A DNA stretch of 64,000 nucleotides from Paguma larvata. Taxonomy: Eukaryota > Chordata > Mammalia > Carnivora > Viverridae. Position numbers and translations under genes: made by a program. Shown piece by piece: positions 32,938-43,560 of the stretch. Where the stretch lies: contig CM057843.1 in NCBI GenBank assembly GCA_030068075.1, positions 10,868,001-10,932,000 of the forward strand, written 5' to 3'. The number at the start of each line of letters is the position of its first letter. Position 1 is the first letter of the stretch. The notes below the pieces were generated by a model. The model did not search any database and had not been told where the DNA came from. It saw only the letters and a list, made by a program, of their open reading frames with translations.

Positions 32938-33575
32938 TCAGAGATGGTGCATTTCCACCTCCTTTGCCACCGGGGATGCAAACCTCAGCGCCCCAGGAGA
33001 GGCAGCTCACCTGGCACCAGCGGACCACTTGATCTGCAGGAGACTAGCCCTCCCGACATGCTGGGGTGAGGACCCCATGTGCACTAATGGAACCCTTGAG
33101 GCCCTGGAACCAGCTCAGGGAGGGCCCATCAGACTGGTAAGAACCTGGGTCCATTTTGGTAGACCTGCCCATAATAGGCAGAAGGGGAGCCTGATCACCT
33201 CCCAGAGTTGCACTAGTAATTCCACAAGGGAAGAGGAATGAAGCTGCAATTCTAAGGCGTTGGGCGCTGAGCGGCAGGTTGGGGTCGCCATGTAACTGTG
33301 TATGGGGACTTATTTCTCATTCATTTTCTGGGTGAATGACTATGATAATTAGAGCCAACTGTGTCTGGTTACTCTACCTCAGACCATGGACTTTAGGGAA
33401 TATTCCGAAGCAGCTGACGGAAACTCCTTTGTTTCGGAGAAGTTCTCTGTCTTCTCCGGACAGACACGGACTGCCAAATTTTACTAGTGGAGAACAAATC
33501 AAAACAAAAACAAAAACAAAAAAACCTGGAGTCTGCTCTTCTGCTTGAGCTGACAATATTTAAAACTGGGAATTC
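32938..33575 (+). other. ERV2 leader and degraded 5' gag region
   Basis: Follows the primer site. No long frame survives, and the matrix region cannot be recognised with confidence. Includes an A/C-rich run (caaaaacaaaaac) near 33508. Confidence 0.5.
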
Positions 33576-34890
33576 TATTTCTCTGCCACCTGCTGGCACC
33601 TCTCTTCTTTTGTCTTCCCTTCCCCCACTTCTTTTCTGCACCACTTGGAGGAGGCAGCCTGCGTAACTGGCTCCTCAACGTTTCAGGCACCATCAGCTCC
33701 TCCTTCCGCCCTAGATGTTGAGGAACAAAGACTACCAAAGTCAGATTTTACCACCAACGTCCCAGGTAAAAATTAACCACGGGGAACAAATTGTCTTACA
33801 TGGACCCAAGTAAATGTGTTCAGTGTGTAAGCTAATTTAAGTTTGTTGGCTTGAGATAGACAATGTTTATCAACATAAAAAAAAAACCCAACTTTTATTC
33901 TACCTAGATTTGCTGAAGGTCAAATAAACTCATGTTATCTCTGTTCCAATTTGTTAACAAAAGGATGACTTAAAGTGATGGTTAATTTTGTCTGTCTCAT
34001 AGTTTTCATGGGTAATTGTTAACGTAGCTTTCAAAGTCCATGGTAACCTAAACATTAAACTTTTGCTTGCATGGTAAGATGAGAATGAATTCATTGGCTA
34101 TCTAATGAGATAAGAAGCTAAAGCACTAATTACTAGATGTAGGTTTTTGCTTTTGACTTGTTGCAAAAAAATAGGGATATTTGGAACTGTTGAAAAACAT
34201 GCTGTGTGCTTAATGGATTCATAAGTTTGCCATCTAAAAAAAATTCTGATATAACATAGAGTTCACAATTGTTTACTTCTTAGTTTTCATTCGAGACAAA
34301 GGTTTCTAGCAGTTAAAATTCTGCTAAGTGTACTTAAAAGTGATGGAAATAAGGAAAGCATCTTTGTATGTAGGAAAGTAGTAGGAGGTATAAAAGAAAG
34401 ATATAAGAAATGGAAATATATTTTTATTGTAGGTAAAAGAAAGTACTTTTGTCCTAAATGAGACTGGTTGTTTGGAGAGAAATGGCCTGGGATGAAATCT
34501 GACTCAAAAGAAAGATTGTAGGGGTGCCTGAGTGGCTCAGATGGTTAAGTGTCCGACTTCGGCTCAGGTCATGATCTCATGGTTTGTGAGTTCGAGCCCC
34601 ACTTTGGGCTCTGTGCTCACAGCTCGGAGCCTGGATCCTGCTTTGGATTCTGTGTCTCCCTCTCTCTGTGCTCCTCCTCTGCTCATGCTCTGTCTCTATC
34701 TCTCTCTCTCATAAATAAACATTAAAAAAAAAAGGTTGTAGAAGGTTCGTGAAGGATAATCTTTAAAAAGAAATTTTACATGTCGTCAGGACGGACTAAG
34801 CTTAAAATAAATGGATTTTAAAAGTACACAGGGTTACGATTAAAATTCTTTTGCCTTTGATCCAAAGACTGGGAAAATGATGGCAATATC
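33576..34890 (+). repeat. noncoding segment shared by ERV2 and ERV3 (ERV2 copy)
   Basis: AT-rich sequence without long frames that matches 40880-42890 inside ERV3. Shared blocks, in order, include catgttatctctgttccaat (33932; 42123), gagataagaagct (34108; 42300), ctgatataacatagagttca (34245; 42437) and gatccaaagactgg against gatccaaaggctgg. The ERV3 copy is longer and is split by a solo LTR; this copy is split by a SINE. Beyond about 34890 the two diverge fully. The sequence family is not identified. Confidence 0.75.
34521..34730 (+). mobile_element. Can-SINE in ERV2
   Basis: Plus-strand SINE starting ggggtgcctgagtggctcag. Duplications are aaagattgta (34511-34520) and aaaggttgta (34731-34740). 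Confidence 0.95.
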
Positions 34891-35499
34891 CTTGATGCCA
34901 GCCTCCAAATCCTCCACATTTGTGTTGTTCTTGTTTAGTAGAGTAATGGATGCCTCTGCCATATGTGGGATGGATGATATATAAAGGGCTTTTACTAAGA
35001 TACATGGGAACCATTTTACTAAACTTAGCCCATTGTGTGCCAAAAATGGATATCCACATGCCCAAAGCATATTTATGTGGGCATTGTTGAAAAAGGCAGG
35101 GGAAAAGACTTTGACTTTGGCCCTATAACCCCCTCCCTCTATGGCCAATGATCAATATGTAAGTTACTGTTGAGCTAAAACAAAATGAGTGCATCCTATG
35201 ACAACCAAGAAAATCTTGCTTGGTCATAGTCCATACCCCCAAGGTCCTACAGTTGGGAAACGGAGAGTTTAAAACAAAACAAAACAAAACAAAAACTTTG
35301 CATTACAAGGTTTAAAACAGATAAAAGGAGATTTATGTAAATTTTCAAATTGCATAAATATATAAAGGGTTTTCAGAATATTACATATTTTTTGAGTTGA
35401 CCTGGAAAGATATAATGCTTTTGTTAAATCAGACTCTTAATGAAACAGATGTTTTGAAAAAAAAAATTAAGGAAATCTAAGATTCTGCCCTTAAATTAG
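34891..35499 (+). other. ERV2 internal sequence of unknown content
   Basis: Between the shared noncoding segment and the capsid remnant. A 102-codon minus-strand frame (35148-34840) overlaps its left part but shows no recognisable domain. An aaaac microsatellite lies near 35270-35296. No firm assignment. Confidence 0.4.
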
Positions 35500-36165
35500 A
35501 CACAATTTCACAACCACAAAACGAGAGCCTGATGACCTTCCTGGTGAGATTGAGGGAGGTTCTCACTAAAGATATGGCTATCTTTAAGGCTGAGATAATT
35601 TTAAAAGACAAATTTGTCATTAAATCAGCCCTAGATAATCAGAGAAAATGCAAAAATTGGCTGTTGGCCTTCAAGGGACCCTGGAGGAGCTCTTACAAGC
35701 TGCCAGTTGGGTATATTACAAACAAACGGAAAAGGAAGCTTTCAAAAAATCTAAGACCTTAGTTGTAGCCTTAGGTACTATGTCAGACCAGACTTCCTGA
35801 GGTCTTGGCACCAAGTGCCATTTATATGGCCATTCAGAGAACTAAAATGGGAATGTCCTCAGAGGGGACAACCAAATTGAAAACCCCATAGGCCATGCTC
35901 CTTGTATGAAAACAATCCTGGGAGATCCGAATGGCCTCAGGGACCTCCATCTGTGAGGGCTCAGATAACCAATGTCCCTGGAATGGACTTACCGGGGCCT
36001 GGGACTCTTCATGGTGGCTCCCCTAAACCAACTGTCCATCGGAAATCCAGAACCTTGGGTAACTCTAAATATAGAAGGAAAACTGGCTGATTTCTTTCTT
36101 GACACCAGAGCTACCTTTTCTGTCCTCCTTTTCCTTCCAGGCCAACTATCCAAATGAAACCTGAT
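35500..36165 (+). pseudogene. ERV2 gag capsid end and protease remnant
   Basis: 35518-35760 reads as the distal capsid of a class I Gag: a D-x-M-T-F-L-V-R-L-R-E segment followed by LQKL-like helices and an EEL segment across one frame change. 36040-36160 is the protease, in which the catalytic DTG is DTR (FFLDTRATFSVL), so the active-site Gly is replaced. Nucleocapsid lies between but its zinc knuckle is not intact. Confidence 0.75.
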
Positions 36166-36590
36166 GATTAGAGGCATCTCCGGAAAACTTCGAACTCAAT
36201 TTTTCTCTCAGTCCCTGAAATATAGGGAAACCTAATTTTTCTTCATTCTTTCCTGATAATGCCACAGCGACTTGCTCCCTTGCTAGAAAGACATTATAAC
36301 TAAATTAGAGACTATGGTGCTACCAGCTCAGGACAAATAAACAATTATATGATTTTTTTGGAAATTACTGGATATTATAGGTTATAGATACCAGGGTTCA
36401 GGAAAATAGTTTGCTGCTATACCAATTATTAAAGGAGACTCAATCCTACCTACTCTCTCTCCCCCACAAAAAAAGTTAAAAAATAAACTGGAATCTTTCT
36501 CCTAAACACTGTCTCCAGCCCTCGGAATGGTTACAAACAGAGCAGGGCAATTACTATTACCAAGCTCGCAAAGCTAAAACATTATTAAAA
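36166..36590 (+). pseudogene. ERV2 pol, residual RT/RNase H fragments
   Basis: Only short pieces of polymerase remain, including an RT thumb-like G-Y-Y-R-x-W-I-P-G-F stretch near 36371-36405. The palm with its catalytic YxDD is absent, so most of RT and RNase H has been deleted or decayed. Confidence 0.6.
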
Positions 36591-37928
36591 CACAGATTCA
36601 GGCCTTTCATTTAGGGAGGGACAAAACTTATCAAGTGGCTGAAAGGATATTTACTGGAAAAAAAATTGTCAAGGACAGTTCTGAGAGTGGCATCAGGCTG
36701 TGAAGTATGTCTTAAAAACAATCCTTTCAACCACAAACTTGCTCTCCCAGACAATCAAGGAACTGGAGACTATCCACGAAAAGACTAACACTCAGTTGTC
36801 AAGGTAAAAAAAAAAAAAGAAAGCCAACATCTGTTTGTATGGATTACTACTTTTACTAATTGGGTAAAGGCCATCCCCTACAAGACAGAAAGGGCACAAA
36901 AAGTAATACAAATTCTGCTTTATAAAATAATACCCAGGTTTGGCTTACCTAAAAATTTACAAATTAATAATGGTAAATGGCTGCCTTGACTCTTTCTCTA
37001 GTAGAACTCCTGGCTCTTGAAAAAGTTTTACACATCAAAATAAAGCGGACTATCTGCTTATACTCAGCAAAAGTCTAAATAACACCTCACAAGCATTAAA
37101 CACTGTAAAAAAAATTTTTTTTAAATTTACTTATGGTCTCTCCTAGATTATTTGACAGGTTTGGAAATCATCGACATTATCTTAAGATGCCATCTTGTTG
37201 GTCAGTATAATGTTTACTTGGTGTTTTCTCTTTGTGTCTGCTAATGTTTGTGCAGCCTTGTGCCTGCCAGCCTTCCTGTCAAACCGTACTGTGGGCCACT
37301 TGACTAACCCTTGGTAGACTCCGACTGCTGTACCCCTACGCAGTCCCTTATCAGCTTGAAGAAGCCAGGATGGTCATTGTCCCTGTTCCCCGACAGCAGT
37401 TACAGGCCCTATTCCAGGGGAGAAATAAATAGGGGAAAGGATTAACATTAGGCAGAGAGAGATAAGGGAACTTCAGGGAGGCAGACTGCAGCTGCAAGTG
37501 GGAGGCTAAAAAAGCGGACGGGGTTCTCCCTTTATAAAGTCCTTTATGGGTGCTCTCCCTCCCATTATCAAGGGCATAAAAGGAGGATCTAAATGAGATA
37601 GACAATCTAACCCTAAAACAACAGATGCGGGCCCTTGGCTTTACTCTAACCACCTTTCGCCACTGGGTCAGAGAACGATTGCCTGTAAATCTGACCAGAC
37701 GCTCACCCCTTTAAACCAGGAGATGCTATATGGATAAAGGAGTGCAATGTCCAATCCCTAAAACCCCTCTGGAAGGGCCCACTCACTGTTATTTTGTCCA
37801 CCGCTATTGCAGTAAAGGTAGCCAAATTGAGTCTCTGGATTCAATACAGCAGAGTCATGCCGGCATCTCTAAACTGGCTGTGCATTCCTGATGCATCAAT
37901 GCTGTGCAAGCTGACTATACAGAGGAAC
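36591..37928 (+). pseudogene. ERV2 integrase (broken), interrupted by ERV3
   Basis: The zinc-binding end (C-E-V-C) is near 36697 and the core continues at 36820-36990. There the IIPRFGLPK block is intact but the second catalytic Asp (expected D-N-G) reads N-N-G. A stretch at about 37150-37530 is not recognisable as integrase. The C-terminal domain returns at 37540-37928 with KPLWKGP near 37763. The frame reaches CKLTI at the point where ERV3 inserted (37928) and continues after 45358. Confidence 0.78.
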
Positions 37929-38155
37929 TGTAAGGGCAAACTGGGACTGACTCCATTGTGTTTCCGTGTCTTCCATCCTGAGTCCCCAGTGCCTGCTCAA
38001 AACCTGCAACTTCCCAGTTCCAAAAGAACCATGCCCAGTGACCTATGGAACAGGACCTTTGACCCTTCCTCAGCCAATCAGCTAGGGTCACGACCATCAC
38101 CCCTCCCACTGCCCCTAGACTCCTTTAAAACTATTGTGTTTTTGGAATGGTCTCT

Positions 38156-38225
<70 letters not shown>

Positions 38226-38361
38226 ACTCACTGCTGCGACTCACCGCTGCGTCGGTGCGGTAGGAGATTGAGCTCGAGCTAGCTCGAATAAAGGCTCTTT
38301 GTTCTTTCGTTGGACTCAGCTCCCTGGTGGTTTTTGGGGTCCCCGAATTCTGGGCATAACA
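37929..38361 (+). repeat. ERV3 5' LTR with expanded TC tract
   Basis: tgtaagggc...cataaca, 433 bp. Contains cagccaatcagct (CCAAT), ctttaaaac (TATA-like) and cgaataaagg (polyadenylation). A TC tract of about 70 bases at 38153-38224 accounts for most of the 74-bp excess over the 3' LTR. Confidence 0.95.
38153..38224 (+). repeat. (TC)n microsatellite in ERV3 5' LTR
   Basis: Nearly pure tc/ctc repeats downstream of the TATA-like element. The matching place in the 3' LTR (about 45225-45236) has only a few tc units. Confidence 0.97.
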
Positions 38362-38363
38362 TA

Positions 38364-38381
38364 TGGGGGCTCATCCGGGAT
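38364..38381 (+). promoter_or_regulatory. ERV3 primer-binding site (tRNA-Pro)
   Basis: tgggggctcatccgggat lies two bases after the LTR and differs at one position from the canonical proline tRNA primer site. Confidence 0.92.
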
Positions 38382-38960
38382 ACCCCAAAACCCCCGAGGG
38401 ACTCCCGACCCGAAGAGCCTGACTGACCATGGTCAATGTCTGTTTGTTGTCTGTCTCTTCTGTGTGAACTCAACTTCTGGTAAGGCCCAATAGGGTCTAA
38501 GTGGACGCACGGGTGGACCAGGGCCGGAGGATTCGGAAGACGTTCCAATCCTCCGTCTGGAGGGACGTGGAATCCCCTCACTCTGGAGGGATGTGGAATC
38601 TCCTCAAAGGTCTGGGACGAGGCGGGTCGCTCCCGCTGGTCGGCATGAAGCCATCATCTGGTTTTCGGTTTTGCTTCCGCGGAATTGGAGGATTGTTTCT
38701 AGGGGCCCTCTGTCTGTTTTTGTGTTTTTCTGTGTCGTTTTGTGACTGTGTGAGCTCATTTTCTGAAGGACCGGCAAAGGACCTAGGCGGACGCGCTGGA
38801 GGGTCGCTGGTCGGGAGTGCAGGGAGACGTCCCTCACCCTGTCGGGAGGTTTCCACCAAAAGCCTGAAGGGGCTGCTTGTGAGGGAAGCCGTCAGGATTG
38901 TTTCTAGGGGCACTGTCTGTTTTTGTGTTTTTTGTGTGTGTCATTTTGTGGACTTACTGG
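38382..38960 (+). other. ERV3 leader with internal direct repeats
   Basis: Untranslated leader that would hold the packaging signal. The block attgtttctagggg plus the following ctgtctgtttttgtgttttt occurs at about 38691 and again at about 38899. A shorter pair, ctggagggacgtggaatc and ctggagggatgtggaatc, lies at 38557 and 38583. Duplicated leader blocks could reflect packaging-signal duplication or simple decay. Confidence 0.7.
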
Positions 38961-40525
38961 ATGGGACAGACTCAAACTACTCCTTTAAGTATTATGACTG
39001 ATCATTTTAAAGATGTTAAGGACCGAGCTAATAACCTCAGTGTAGAGGTCTGGAAGGGTCAATGGCAGGTTTTTTGTTCTAGGGAATGGCCAACTTTCAA
39101 TGTTGGATGGCCGCCAGAGGGAACCTTCGACCTCCCCACTATCCATCTCTGAGTCAGAGATGTCTTCAGCCGACCTAAGATGGGTCACCCTGGTCAACTC
39201 CCGTACATCATTACTTGGCAGAACCTTGTAGAGGACCCACCCTCTTGGCTTAAACCCTTTCTGCCCCCTGCACCTTCCGGAAATTAAACCCATTTTTGCT
39301 TTGCAGGGGACGGAGAGGAAAAAGGATGAGAAAGGTCCTATCCAGCCTTCAGCACCTCCCTACCCTGTCCTACAAGGGGGGACTGAAGAAGGATTAATCT
39401 TTCCTCCTCCATATGTGCCCTCCAGGGTTCCAGAGGAACTCCAGCCTCCCCTCAGGGGGAGGCGGAAGCTGTTCCAAGAATGGGAGGCAGGAATGCTCTG
39501 GTGGGAAGCCCGCCCTTTACCAGACAAAGGGCTCAGAGGGAGCAGTCTGCCCCTGCCACCGACTCAACTATTCTGCCTCTGCGAACCACCGGTCCCCCAG
39601 ATGCAGAGGGAAATCAGCCCTATCACTATTGGCCCTTCGCCACTATAATTGGAAAACTCAGAATCCTAAGTTTTCAGAAAAACTGGCAGGGCTTATTGAT
39701 TTATTAGATTCTGTTCTCTTTACCCATCAGCCCACATGGGACGACTGTTAGCAGCTTTTGCAGGTCCTGTTCACGACCGAGGAGAGGAAAAGAATCCTCA
39801 ATGAGGCCCGAAAACTAGTTCCGGGTGCAGACGGGAATCCCAGCACCAACCAGGCTCAGATAGATAACTCCTAACCCCTTAACTCAGTCCAAGTGAGATT
39901 TTAATACGGCAGAAGGTAAGGAGAGGCTCCGGGTCTACCGCCAGACTCTAATGGGGGTTCTCCGAATGGCTGCTAGGAAGCCAACCAATCTGGCCAAGGT
40001 AGGGAACGTACATCAAGGAAAGGATGAGTCCCCAGCAGCCTTTTTAGAACAAATCATGGAGGCATTCCATACCAATACCCCTATGGATCCAGAGGCTCCA
40101 GAAAGTAAGGCAGCTGTTATCATGGCCTTTGTAAATCAATCGGCCGCAGACATCAGAAGGAAATTACAGAAAATAGATAGACTGGGAGAAAAAAGTCTGC
40201 AGGATTTGCTGGTAATAGCCGAAAAAGTATACAACAACCGGGAGCCTCTGAGGATAGGCAGGCTCACACCATGGCGGCTGCCAGCAGCAAACAGACCCAA
40301 GACCTGGTCAGAATACTACTAGCTACCACTGCCGACTCCCCCAAGAAACGAGACCGCCGTCTCCGGCAACTGGCTGATGACTCAGAAGTAAGTAAAGGAA
40401 CCACCAGAGGTGGGGGGAAGCAGAGGCTGCAGAAAGATCAGTGTGCATACTGCAAAGAGATAGGGCATTGGGCCCAAGAATGTCCGAAAAGGCCGCTGGG
40501 AAGAGAAGCAAGGCTAATGGAGTAA
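38961..40525 (+). pseudogene. gag: ERV3 gag (broken)
   Basis: Starts at 38961 with [10 protein letters not shown], a gammaretroviral matrix start with a myristoylation Gly. The frame stops near 39150. Downstream a Pro-rich linker keeps late-budding motifs PSAP and PPYP (about 39347-39366) and PPPY (about 39405-39416). Capsid is readable at 39951-40260, and nucleocapsid has one CCHC knuckle ([14 protein letters not shown], 40442-40483). Frames change at least three times. Gag would assemble at the plasma membrane if intact; here it cannot. Confidence 0.88.
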
Positions 40526-40589
40526 AAGTCTTAGAGCTAGGTGAACTAAGTGATTAGGGGAGTCGGGGTTCGGACACTCTCCCTGAGCC

Positions 40590-40860
40590 AAGGGTAGCTC
40601 TTAAAGTGGAGGGGACCCCTGTTGACTTCTTGTCGACATCGGAGCACAACATTCAGTCCTACGCACCCCACGAGGAAAGTTAGCCAGCGAGAAGTCCTGG
40701 GTACTTTCAGACAAGGGGGGCCTCAGGTCACTGATGGCAAGGGCCACCCCATACAGGTCCTAACCATGAAACTAGAGGATGGACTTTAGGACCATGTAAA
40801 ATTCTTTTCTCTACCCTGTGTGCTTCATTCTGCCTTCAGGCTGCTTTAGTCTGCCTTCAG
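40590..40860 (+). pseudogene. pro: ERV3 protease remnant
   Basis: Directly after gag, gtcgacatcggagcacaaca encodes an aspartic-protease active site with D-I-G-A in place of D-T-G-A, in a shifted frame. Recognisable protease text fades near 40850, where the segment shared with ERV2 begins. No gammaretroviral RT follows. Confidence 0.68.
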
Positions 40861-40869
40861 GCCCCTAGG

Positions 40870-42890
40870 CTGCACCCATCCTGTCCTCCCTTCCCCCTCC
40901 TTCCATTTCTGCCACCGCCTGGGGTGGCCTAGGGTGGAGCCTAGGTCTCTGGCTCTTCAATGCCTCAGGTAGCATCCCGCTCCCCCCACTCCCACACTGT
41001 CGAAAGGAAAAAAACCGCATCTTTAAATTTTAAATTTCCTCATTGGTTCCATGGAGAGAAACTTAACAATGGTAAACTTTTAAGGGGACATAGATAAAAT
41101 ATTGTTAAGATAGATACTAAGTAAGGTTGAGATGAATGGGATTTTAAAAATACACTGGTATAAAGTTGAAATTCTGCTTTTCTCTCCATTTAAAACACAA
41201 AGTTTTCTGGGACTACTCTGCTCTTGATAAGATAATGTGAACAAAGGTTTTTTTCTCTCTTTTCTACGGGAAAACCAAAGCTTTAGGTTTCATCTTTATC
41301 AGTTCTATAATTGCTCAGTAAAAACATATCAATGTTAAAGGAGCTAGGTTTTGCTAACAGCTATATGATGCTATACATTGGCTGTTGGGATCTTTTACTG
41401 CCACCTTTGGTCAAATAAATAAGAGTTTTAAGATTTGTGATGATCTGTAATTGTTGGGCTAGGGCAGAGGGAAGGCTCCACACAATGGAAACTGACCCAA
41501 GATGGCCGACATTCCCGCCAAAAACCCTGAAGAAGGGACTGCAAGATGGCCGACATTCCCGCCAAAACCACAAAGGAGACAATGGAAACTGATCTAAGAT
41601 GGCCGACATTCCCGCCAAAACCACAAAGGAGGGACACGTCACTCTCAGAAATCCGATACCTAACAGGGACCTAAACCTCCACCCCAAACTCCGGCAGACC
41701 AATAGGACCTTGGCAAGCAGACAGAATCTCCAAAAAAAAAAAAGAAAGAATTATGTAGCCAACTTCAGCGTCAAACCCCTTAAAAACCCCTAACCCCAAT
41801 CTCAGGGGCGACTTCCCCGACTCCTCTCTTGCGAGTCGTGGAAACTCGCCCGAGGGTGCTTGCAATAAAGTGTACTCTCAGACCTCACTTTGCCTTGGCA
41901 GTCTTACTGTTATCCATCAGCGACTCGTAACCTTACATAATCCTATTAGGATGTGCTTTATAATGACTTCCTAAGGTTTTAACAAACTTCCCAGGATTGA
42001 AATAGTAAATGAAACATATTTGGTGTTTAAACAAATTTAAGTTTGATGGATCTGTCTTTAAAGTTATCAGCATTAAACATAAAACTTTATTCTACTAAGG
42101 TTTACTGAAGGTCAAACAAGCTCATGTTATCTCTGTTCCAATTTGTCAGCAAAAGGAAGCCTGAAAGCGATGGTTAACTTGGTCTGCCTCATAGTTTTTT
42201 TGGGTAAATGTTAAGATAGCTTTCAAAGTCCTTGGTAACCTAAGTGTTAAGAGTTTGGCGTGTATGAGAACTTGAAATTGAAATCATTGGCTATCTAACG
42301 AGATAAGAAGCTGAAGCACTAATTACTAGACGTAGATTTGTGCTTTGGACCTGTTGCAAAAAACTAAGGATATTTGGAACTGTTGAAAACCATGCTTTGT
42401 GCTTAATCGATTCATAAGTATGCCATCTAGCAAATTCTGATATAACATAGAGTTCACAATTGGTTACTACTTAGTTTTCACTGAAGACTAACGTTTCTAG
42501 CAGTTAAAGTACTGGGAAGTGTATTTAAGACTGATGGAAATAAGGAAAACAACTCTGTAGGTAAGAAAGTAGGAGATATGAAATAAAGATTAAAAAAATA
42601 GAAATATACTTTTGGTGAAGGTAAAAGAAAGTAATTTTGTCCTAAACAAGACTGGTTATTTGGAGAAAAATGGCTTCGGACAAAATCTAAATGCCAAAGA
42701 CAAATTGTAGAAGGTTCATGAAGGAAAAACCTTTAAAAAGGAATATTATGTGTGGTCAGGACAGACTAAGGTTAAAAGACATGGATTTTAAAAGTACACA
42801 AGATTGTACTTTTATCAAGTGGTAAAAATTCCTCCTCCTTTGATCCAAAGGCTGGAAAAAAATGGTGGCAATATCATGATTCCCCTAGAT
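40870..42890 (+). repeat. noncoding segment shared by ERV2 and ERV3 (ERV3 copy)
   Basis: Homologous to 33576-34890 in ERV2, in the same order and orientation. It has extra sequence at about 41040-41990 that the ERV2 copy lacks. It is interrupted by the solo LTR at 41452-41937. It runs directly into class II-like RT text at about 42875. Confidence 0.75.
41452..41937 (+). repeat. solo LTR of the ERV1 (ERV-Fc-like) family
   Basis: tgttgggct...ccttaca, 486 bp, with exact duplication taat (41448-41451 and 41938-41941). It matches the ERV1 LTRs throughout, including caataaagtgt. U3 has three copies of the gatggccgac unit (41501, 41545, 41598) against two in the ERV1 3' LTR. A solo LTR arises by recombination between the two LTRs of a provirus, so a full ERV1-family provirus once sat inside ERV3. 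Confidence 0.96.
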
Positions 42891-43560
42891 CGGGAAGGTT
42901 GCCCTAGATTTGCCTTTAGCCTGCCTTCTGAGAACATTACGTGGCCTTTTCAGAGGTAGCAATGGAAAGGTTTGCCTCAGGGCATGAAAAATAGCCCCAC
43001 CCTATGTCAAAAGGTTTGTGGATCAAGCTTTAATTAGGCTTTTAATGCAGGCTTTTAATGAGGCTTAACACGAGGCACCTTTAAATGGTTGCATCTGCCC
43101 TCTACACTTAGAAAGATAGTTACATCCTATCCGGCACTGCTGGCTACTTTACTAACAAAGGGGGCAAAGCTAGTAATTGCCTATAGCAAAGGTCAATTGG
43201 AACCCTAGAGGCCTGAGGCCTAATGATCTTTGGCAGATGGATGTTACTCATGTTCTATCTTTTGGTAAACTTTCCTATGTGCATGTGTGTGTGGATACCT
43301 TTTCTCATGTTATTGCCTTGGCACATAGAGGAGAGGCCTTTAAGGATGTGATCCAGCACCTTTGTCTATGCTTTTCCTACTTGGGAATTCCCAGGGCAAT
43401 CAAAACGGACAATGCCCCCTGCTTATACACCAGCTGCCTTCAAAAGACTAAACAGGATGTAGTGTTAACCTGGGGGCGAGGGTATGCTTGTGTATTTCCA
43501 CAGGACGTGGACTCCCCTCTGTAGATTCCTGATAGATTGGTACAGCCCTATGTCCAGCCT
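42875..43560 (+). pseudogene. betaretrovirus-like RT and integrase remnant inside ERV3
   Basis: 42875-43040 reads as a class II RT palm (IPLDREGCPRFAFS, then GLPQGMKNSPT) with one stop. The catalytic YxDD and the RNase H part are missing. 43197-43530 reads as a class II integrase core and C-terminus: [14 protein letters not shown] with the first catalytic Asp, IKTDNAP with the second, and [12 protein letters not shown] near the end. The region with the catalytic Glu is deleted between TSCL and QKTKQ. Motif wording fits betaretroviruses rather than gammaretroviruses. It is a dead fragment. Confidence 0.8.

Noticed and set aside
38150..38230. CRISPR-like or coding repeat in the TC tract
   Set aside because: It is a simple dinucleotide microsatellite within a mammalian LTR; the Ser/Leu-rich frame through it is an artefact.
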